Part shown: positions 58,819-64,000 of the stretch, piece after piece
Layout: every line of letters begins with the position of its first letter
Numbering within the stretch: the stretch's first letter is position 1
Source of the DNA: DATJFQ01 sp035495555
GTDB taxonomy: Bacteria > Acidobacteriota > Vicinamibacteria > Vicinamibacterales > 2-12-FULL-66-21
DNA length: 64,000 nt
Reading direction: 5' to 3'
Assembly (NCBI GenBank): GCA_035495555.1
Contig: DATJFQ010000038.1
Span: forward strand, 1 to 64,000
Made by a program: the position numbers and the translations under genes
The notes under the pieces: model-generated
Databases searched by the model: none
What the model was told of the DNA's origin: nothing
What the model saw: the letters and a program-made list of their open reading frames with translations, nothing else

Positions 58819-61506
58819 GTGCTCTCCCCCGGGACCCGCCTCGGCTCCTGCGACGTCATTTCGAAACTCGGCGAAGGCGGCATGGGCGAGGTCTATCGCG
58901 CGCGTGATCTGAAGCTGAATCGCGATGTCGCGATCAAGATCCTGCCGTCGCTCTTCGCGTCGGATCCCGATCGCCTCGCACGTTTCGAACGCGAGGCACG
59001 CACGCTCGCGTCACTCAATCATCCGAACATTGCGCAGATCTACGGCGTCGTCGACGCGGCGGCCGATGGGTCGCACGAGAGCGGGCTCGTCATGGAGCTC
59101 GTGGAGGGGGAGGACCTCGCGGACCGCATCGCGCGCGGGCCGCTGCCGATGGAGGATGCGCTCGCCAACGCGGCGCAGATCGCGGAGGCGCTCGAAGCCG
59201 CGCACGATCAGGGCATCGTCCATCGCGATCTGAAACCGGCGAATATCAAGGTCCGAGCTGACGGCACGCTGAAGGTGCTCGACTTCGGCCTCGCGAAAGC
59301 GTTTGCCGGCGATCCCGTCGTGCGCGGCTCCGTCTCGAACTCGCCAACCTTCACGTCGCCGCCGCTTCGACTGGGCGCCGGCGATGCCCGTACGGAGGTC
59401 GGCGTCATCATGGGCACCGCCGCGTACATGGCGCCCGAGCAGGCGCGCGGCAAACCGGTCGATCGGCGCGCGGACATCTGGTCCTTCGGCCTGGTGCTCT
59501 ACGAGATGCTTACGGGGAAGACGGCGTTCGCGGGTGAGACCGTGACCGACACGATTTCCGCCATCGTCTCGCGCGACCCCGACTGGACGCACCTGCCGTC
59601 TTCGACACCGCCGCACGTGCAACGCCTCCTGCGCCGCTGCCTGGAAAAAGATCCGCGCAAGCGCCTGCAGGCGATCGGCGAGGCGCGGATCGCGCTGAGC
59701 GGCGCACCGGATGACACGGCCGGCAACGCCGCGCCATCCGGACGAAGTCGAACCGCCGCCGCGCTGATTGTCGCGGTTGTCGCCGCGCTTGCGGCAGGCG
59801 CCGGCGCGATGTGGTTCGTGATCGGCCGGACAGGCGACGTTCCGCAGACCCCCGCCGCGCATGTCGACCTGCCGCTCACGCCAGCCGATCGCCTCGAAGG
59901 ACGGTTCGGCGTGTCGCCGGACGGGCGAACGATTGCCTTCGTGGGACAGGCGGGCAGCACGAGGAAGCTGTACATCCGTCGCCTCGATTCCGAGATGGCC
60001 ACCGTGGTCGCGAGTGCCGAAATATCCAACGCGTCCGACCCGCGGTTTTCACCCGACGGGAAATGGATCGCGTTCAACGGCTTCGGCGTACTCGAAAAGG
60101 TGCCCGTGGAAGGAGGACCGACGACCGTCCTCGCGCGGGCCGGATCCTCGACCGTCACCGGCGTCGCGTGGGGACCTGACGACACCATTGTCTTCTCGAA
60201 TCCGTCGCTGGGCCTCTCCATGGTGAACGCCAACGGCGGTGAGGCGCACGTGATCGCGGCGACGGATGCGAAGGCGGGAGAGATCGGCCTCGAGTACCCA
60301 CTGATCATGCCCGACGGCAAGACCGTCCTCTACGACGTGCGGCGCGCCGCGGCATCCGCCAACTCCGGCAGCACGACGATCATGGCGCAGCCGCTCGCCG
60401 GTGGGCCACGGCGGGAGCTCTTCCCGGGAATGGTTGTCGGTCTGATCGGCGACAATCAGCTCGTCGTCTCGCAGCCCGACGCGCTCGTCGTGATCCCGTT
60501 CGACACACGGGCGCTGAGGGCGACCGGCCCCGCGCGCCCGCTGCTCGCTGCCTCGACGATCGAGCGCCAGCCGTTGCTCTACACGACGGCGCCGCTCGTC
60601 AGCGTCGCGCGTAACGGCACGCTCGTCTATCAGCCCGCATTCGGCGGCGACATTGACGGCCCGATGGCAATCGTCGACCGCACGGGAGTCGCAAAGACGA
60701 TCGACCTGCCGCAGCATCGGTATTCCGACCCGCGCGGCTCGCCCGACGGCACCCGGGTCGTGGTGCACGGGTTCGAGGGGGAGCGGGACAACTGGGTCGT
60801 CGACCTCCGGCGGGGGACGTTGACGCGACTCACGTTCGATCCGGCGGAGGACGAGACGCCCATCTGGTCCCCCGACGGCCGGTGGATCTACTGGACGGCG
60901 ACGCGAGCGAACGTCGTGCGCGGCGTCTATCGGAGGGCAGCGGACGGCAGCGGCACCGAAGAACTGCTCTGGACCGCTGATTCGCACGTGCACCTGTTCA
61001 GCGCGACGCCTGACGGCGCGACGCTGATCATCAGCATTGTCGAAGGACAGCACAACGTCATCGCGGCGCTGCACCTCGCGGACAAGCAGCTGACGCCGCT
61101 CGTGTCGACGCCGTTTGTCAACGCGGACCCGGCTCTCTCCAGAGACGGGCGATGGCTCGCGTACACGTCGAACGAGAGCGGCCGCGAAGAGGTGTACGTC
61201 CAGCCGTACCCCTCGATGTCGGCGCGGACGCAAGTGTCGGTGTCGGGCGGGACGGAGCCCGTCTGGTCGCGACAGGATCGTGAGTTGTTCTACCGGGCGA
61301 ACGGCAAGGTGATGGTCGTGAGCTACGATGCCGGCGACCGCTTCACCGCCTCCGAACCGCGCGTCCTGATACCCGACGTCTATGACAGCACCCAGGGCTC
61401 GGGCCACACCGGATGGGACGTGCTCCCGGATGGCCGGTTTCTCTTCGTGACGCGTCCTGCGGCGAAACAAGCGCCGGTGACCTCGTTGAAGCTGCTCCTG
61501 CGATAG
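58819..61506 (+). CDS. PknB-type Ser/Thr kinase with TolB propeller (fifth in window)
   Basis: The 895-residue product has a kinase domain with GEGGMGEVYRAR, Lys40, HRDLKPAN (135-142), DFG 155-157 and GTAAYMAPEQARGKPVDRRADIWSFG. A membrane helix (about 315-335) follows, then a propeller with VSPDGRTIAFVG, FSPDGKWIAFNG, GSPDGTRVVVHG and WSPDGRWIYWT blades, ending LKLLLR. An Asn/Ser/Pro-rich insert follows the DFG. The start is a GTG; TAGAAT ends 5 bp before it, so the message is leaderless. It belongs to a different subgroup from the tandem trio. Divergent from the YkvA-like gene. Confidence 0.94.
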   Translation: MLSPGTRLGSCDVISKLGEGGMGEVYRARDLKLNRDVAIKILPSLFASDPDRLARFEREARTLASLNHPNIAQIYGVVDAAADGSHESGLVMELVEGEDLADRIARGPLPMEDALANAAQIAEALEAAHDQGIVHRDLKPANIKVRADGTLKVLDFGLAKAFAGDPVVRGSVSNSPTFTSPPLRLGAGDARTEVGVIMGTAAYMAPEQARGKPVDRRADIWSFGLVLYEMLTGKTAFAGETVTDTISAIVSRDPDWTHLPSSTPPHVQRLLRRCLEKDPRKRLQAIGEARIALSGAPDDTAGNAAPSGRSRTAAALIVAVVAALAAGAGAMWFVIGRTGDVPQTPAAHVDLPLTPADRLEGRFGVSPDGRTIAFVGQAGSTRKLYIRRLDSEMATVVASAEISNASDPRFSPDGKWIAFNGFGVLEKVPVEGGPTTVLARAGSSTVTGVAWGPDDTIVFSNPSLGLSMVNANGGEAHVIAATDAKAGEIGLEYPLIMPDGKTVLYDVRRAAASANSGSTTIMAQPLAGGPRRELFPGMVVGLIGDNQLVVSQPDALVVIPFDTRALRATGPARPLLAASTIERQPLLYTTAPLVSVARNGTLVYQPAFGGDIDGPMAIVDRTGVAKTIDLPQHRYSDPRGSPDGTRVVVHGFEGERDNWVVDLRRGTLTRLTFDPAEDETPIWSPDGRWIYWTATRANVVRGVYRRAADGSGTEELLWTADSHVHLFSATPDGATLIISIVEGQHNVIAALHLADKQLTPLVSTPFVNADPALSRDGRWLAYTSNESGREEVYVQPYPSMSARTQVSVSGGTEPVWSRQDRELFYRANGKVMVVSYDAGDRFTASEPRVLIPDVYDSTQGSGHTGWDVLPDGRFLFVTRPAAKQAPVTSLKLLLR

Positions 61507-61866
61507 CGAGGCGCGAGGCGGGAGCGCGGAGTGCGGCGAGCGGGGTCGGGCGTGCGGGGTGCGAGGCGGAGGCGCGAGGCAGGAAGCGCGGCGTGCGGCG
61601 TCACACGCAGAACGCGTGCTGCGGGGCCGGCGGGGCGAAGTCTTCGGGCGGAAAGAGGCGCGAGCGAAGCGACGCGCCCCACGCGATCGGAGCGAGCCCG
61701 GCGGAGCGGCGAGCGAGTGCGCGTGCTGGGGGGTCCGGCGGGGGAAGTCTTCGGGCGGAAAGAGGCGCGAGCGAAGCGACGCGCCCCACGCGACCGGCGC
61801 GCGCCGGCGGAGCGGCGAGCGAGAGCGCGTGCAGGGGGGTCCGGCGGGGCGAAGCCCCCCGGTTAA
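61507..61866. repeat. 107-bp tandem repeat and GC-rich low-complexity DNA
   Basis: The word GAAGTCTTCGGGCGGAAAGA occurs at 61637 and 61744, and the matching GAAG of a truncated third copy is at 61851, an exact 107-bp period. The unit carries CGAGCGAAGCGACGCGCCCC and GGCGGAGCGGCGAGCGAG. The last copy ends GGCGGGGCGAAGCCCCCCGG, which also occurs inverted at about 6310-6333. Reading frames through it are Arg/Ala/Glu/Gly-rich artefacts. The 401 bp between the kinase stop and the DUF2130 start hold no gene. Confidence 0.85.
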
Positions 61867-61907
61867 GAATGACCTGTCCTGTCACCGTCGCCGCCTATCC
61901 TCGCCGC

Positions 61908-63071
61908 ATGGATCAGACGATCACCTGCCCCAAGTGCGGCGAACCAATCCCGCTTACGAAAACGCTCCGTGCGGACATCGAGTCGTCGCTCAAACGCGAG
62001 TTCGAGCGGACGCTGACGGCCCGGGAACGGGAGCTTCACCGCACGTACGAACAACACATCGAGGAGGCGCGGACAGCGGCGGAGCAGGAGGCGGCGAAAA
62101 GGGCCGAGCGCAGGCTCGCGTCCGACGTGGCCGACCTGAAGCAGCAGCTGAAAGAGCAGACCGATGCGCTCGACACGGCGCGCCAGGAGGAGCGGGAGCT
62201 GCGCAAGCGGGAGCGGGCGCTCCAGAAGGAGAAAAGCGACCTCGAGCTGACGGTGGCGCGCACGCTGGATGCCGAACGCGCGACACTCGTCGCCGACGCG
62301 CAGCAGCGGCTCGTGGAGGAGCACCGGCTGAAGGACGCGGAAAAAGACAGGCAGCTCTCCGATTTGCGCCAGCAGATCGACGACCTCCGCCGGCGCGCGG
62401 ACGTCGGGTCACAGCAGCTGCAGGGAGAATCCGCGGAAGGGGAGCTGGAATCGATGCTGCGCGAGCGCTTTCCGACCGATGCGATCAGCGGCATCGGGCA
62501 GGGCGTCCGGGGAGCTGACATCCGCCAGGTGGTCTGCGATGCGCGGGGTGCCCGCTCGGCGACGATTCTGTGGGAATGCAAGAACACCAGGCACTGGTCC
62601 GATGGCTGGCTGGCGAAGCTGAAAGATGACCAGCGCGCGTGCCGCGCCGACGTCGCGATCCTCGTCAGCGCAGCGCTTCCGAAAGGGTGCGCCCGTTTTG
62701 CGATCCTCGATGGGGTCGTCGTGACGGAATTGCCGTGCGCCGCCGCGGTCGCCTCGCTGGTGCGCGCGCAACTCCTGCAGCTCTCGCAGGCCCGCGCCGC
62801 CGCATCCACGAAAGATGAAAAACTCGAGCTGCTGTATCGCTACCTGTCAGGAGTCGAGTTCCGGCAGCGCGTCGAAGCCGTCGTAGAGGCGTTCGCGAAC
62901 ATGCGCCGCGAGCTGGATCAGGAGCGCCGCGCGGCCGAGAAGCAGTGGGCGAAACGCGCGAAGCAGATCGAGGCCGTCACGTTCAACATCTCGGGCATGT
63001 ACGGGGATCTCGAAGGCCTCGTCAGCCTGCCGGCGATTCAGATGTTCGAGCTGCCGGGGGGCGAGTCGTGA
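61908..63071 (+). CDS. DUF2130 protein (zinc ribbon, coiled coil, restriction-endonuclease-like fold)
   Basis: The 387-residue product starts with a zinc-ribbon half-site (CPKCGEPIPL, residues about 7-16). A long charged coiled coil follows (about 25-185), then a DUF2130 domain: GESAEGELESMLRERFP, GQGVRGADIRQVV, ATILWECKNTRHWSDGWLAKLKDDQ and SAALPKGCARF. The E...D...ECK series fits a PD-(D/E)xK nuclease core, so DNA binding or cleavage is possible, though no DUF2130 enzyme activity is established to my knowledge. The start at 61908 (MDQTITCPKCG) is clear because the frame upstream is the tandem repeat. Confidence 0.88.
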   Translation: MDQTITCPKCGEPIPLTKTLRADIESSLKREFERTLTARERELHRTYEQHIEEARTAAEQEAAKRAERRLASDVADLKQQLKEQTDALDTARQEERELRKRERALQKEKSDLELTVARTLDAERATLVADAQQRLVEEHRLKDAEKDRQLSDLRQQIDDLRRRADVGSQQLQGESAEGELESMLRERFPTDAISGIGQGVRGADIRQVVCDARGARSATILWECKNTRHWSDGWLAKLKDDQRACRADVAILVSAALPKGCARFAILDGVVVTELPCAAAVASLVRAQLLQLSQARAAASTKDEKLELLYRYLSGVEFRQRVEAVVEAFANMRRELDQERRAAEKQWAKRAKQIEAVTFNISGMYGDLEGLVSLPAIQMFELPGGES

Positions 63072-63125
63072 TCAGACGCCGATGCGCGAGTCCAGGCGCG
63101 ACAGGCGAGCCGGCGCACGCACATA

Positions 63126-63216
63126 CAAAAAAAGGGGACAACCGCCATTTTTCGCAAATAAAGGGGACAGCCGTATAAGTTTGAGACGGCTGTCCCCCTC
63201 TATGGCCTGTCCCCTT
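63126..63216. repeat. GGGGACA repeats with perfect 12-bp inverted pair
   Basis: GGGGACA begins at 63134 and 63163 (29-bp period), and TGTCCCC at 63191 and 63208. GGGGACAGCCGT (63163-63174) and ACGGCTGTCCCC (63186-63197) are perfectly inverted around 11 nt, giving a REP/REPIN-like hairpin between the DUF2130 stop and the convergent VOC gene. It belongs to the same family as 9535-9642. Confidence 0.85.
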
Positions 63217-63241
63217 TTCTCCTCAGACGCAGCCGCGGACT

Positions 63242-63619
63242 CTACCGAGCGCTCGAATCGACTTCGAACAGGCCGAACGTATTGCCGTCGAGATCGATGA
63301 AGTAGCCCTGCCAGCACTTGCCCGGGACCGCGAACTTCGGCAGCGCTACCTGCCCGCCCTGGCGAATAATTGCGTCCGCCGTTTCGTCGAAGCTCGCGAC
63401 CTGAATCGAACAGACGAACGCGTTGGTCCCGCTCTGAACAGGCGGCGCCGGCGTCAGGCGCTCCAGGATCGCGCCGTTCATACCAGCTGTCGACGCGCGC
63501 CAGTACTCGATCGGCAGTGTGGAATCGCGCTCGAACGTCCAGCCGAACACGCCTCCATAGAACCTCGCTGCCGCAGAAGGCTGCGAAGACTGGATTTCGA
63601 AATATCCGATTGAATTCAT
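63242..63619 (-). CDS. VOC-family protein
   Basis: The 125-residue product is a single two-module VOC domain: IGYFEIQSSQPSAAARFYGGVFGWTFERD, an ATTR-like loop, then VCSIQVASFDETADAIIRQGGQVALPKFAVPGKCWQGYFIDLDGNTFGLFEVD. The closing YFxDxxGNxFGLxE motif is typical of the glyoxalase-like subfamily with a metal-binding Glu. No activity can be assigned. It is convergent with the DUF2130 gene across the GGGGACA repeat and divergent from the partial kinase at the right edge. Confidence 0.9.
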   Translation of the reverse strand: MNSIGYFEIQSSQPSAAARFYGGVFGWTFERDSTLPIEYWRASTAGMNGAILERLTPAPPVQSGTNAFVCSIQVASFDETADAIIRQGGQVALPKFAVPGKCWQGYFIDLDGNTFGLFEVDSSAR

Positions 63620-63785
63620 AACACAATCGCATTCTACGCGCTCTTCATCTCTCCCCCGTTGACCGGAGTGCCCTCGGCGTCAGCGCCAGCCAAAGAGGCT
63701 CAGCCCCAGGCGCTTTGTGACTGATGCACTTCAAAGAACAAGACTAGTACGGACCGGCTCCCCCTTATAATGCCGCCACACCATC

Positions 63786-64000
63786 ATGCCGCTCCCCGTG
63801 GGCACCCGGGTCGGTGTCTATGAAATCGTCGCGCCCCTCGGCGCCGGCGGCATGGGAGAGGTGTATCGCGCGCGTGACACACGGCTCGACCGCATCGTCG
63901 CGCTGAAGGTTCTGCCCGCGCTCCTGGCGAAGGATGCCGATCACGAAGCGAGGTTCGAACGCGAGGCCAGGGTCATCGCCCGCCTCAGTCATCCAAACGT
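63786..64000 (+). CDS. PknB-type Ser/Thr kinase, N-terminal part (runs off the window)
   Basis: The first 71 codons are visible: MPLPVGTRVGVYEIVAPLGAGG then MGEVYRARDTRLDRIVALKVLP with the glycine loop and catalytic Lys, and FEREARVIARLSHPN. The gene continues beyond 64000. TATAAT at 63766-63771 lies 14 bp before the ATG. By analogy with its five neighbours it probably carries a C-terminal propeller, but this is not visible here. Confidence 0.9.
   Translation, partial: MPLPVGTRVGVYEIVAPLGAGGMGEVYRARDTRLDRIVALKVLPALLAKDADHEARFEREARVIARLSHPN

Noticed and set aside
61413..61907. N-terminal extension of the DUF2130 protein
   Set aside because: It would begin inside the upstream kinase and run through a 107-bp tandem repeat; the zinc-ribbon start MDQTITCPKCG is the natural N-terminus.

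Overview
The window is a GC-rich bacterial chromosome segment that most resembles Acidobacteriota, probably the Vicinamibacteria (an inference from gene content, with no marker-gene search). The clues are six PknB-type kinases fused to TolB/PD40 propellers, two long FtsX/MacB 'orphan' permeases with no ATPase gene, carboxypeptidase-regulatory-like proteins, secreted M20/M1 peptidases, and many promoters whose -10 box lies only 5-14 nt before the start codon (leaderless mRNAs). No replication genes, phage genes, transposases or CRISPR arrays are visible.

Layout. 0.5-6.8 kb: a minus-strand protein-quality-control operon hspR > J-domain co-chaperone > clpB > ftsH, headed by a promoter carrying a HAIR-like inverted repeat. 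6.8-18.3 kb: TerC-type membrane protein, carboxypeptidase-regulatory-like secreted protein, hemH divergent from an acyltransferase-like membrane protein and an MFS transporter, DUF2207/lemA divergent from surE, msrA, and an outer-membrane protein with a PagL-like C-terminus. 18.4-20.3 kb: tRNA-Pro(CGG), a frameshifted small gene, another small conserved gene, and an ArsM-like methyltransferase interrupted by an in-frame UGA that is best read as selenocysteine. 20.4-31 kb: LysR regulator, two orphan permeases, and a tight BlaI / M56 peptidase / radical SAM / secreted-protein operon. 31-43 kb: two M20 peptidases, a DUF4440 protein, a MerR regulator translationally coupled to a VWA protein, a cold-shock protein, a SWIM-SNF2 helicase, DinB and dienelactone-hydrolase proteins. 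43-54 kb: one minus-strand kinase, a PIN-domain remnant, and three tandem paralogous kinase-propeller genes. 54-64 kb: VOC proteins, an M1 peptidase, a DsbD-N-like plus TlpA-like thiol-redox pair preceded by a Cys-rich leader peptide and a strong terminator, a YkvA-like protein, a fifth kinase, a DUF2130 nuclease-fold protein, and the start of a sixth kinase at the right edge.

Intergenic DNA is rich in small repeats: a composite 0.5-kb module present twice (1-540 and 36371-36830), 29-bp TGTCCCC units at two loci, a 107-bp tandem repeat, and degenerate 7-8-mer arrays mostly at convergent gene ends. The strongest candidates for new biology are the UGA-containing methyltransferase with a SECIS-like hairpin, the thiol-gene leader/attenuator, the BlaI-M56-radical SAM operon and the composite repeat.
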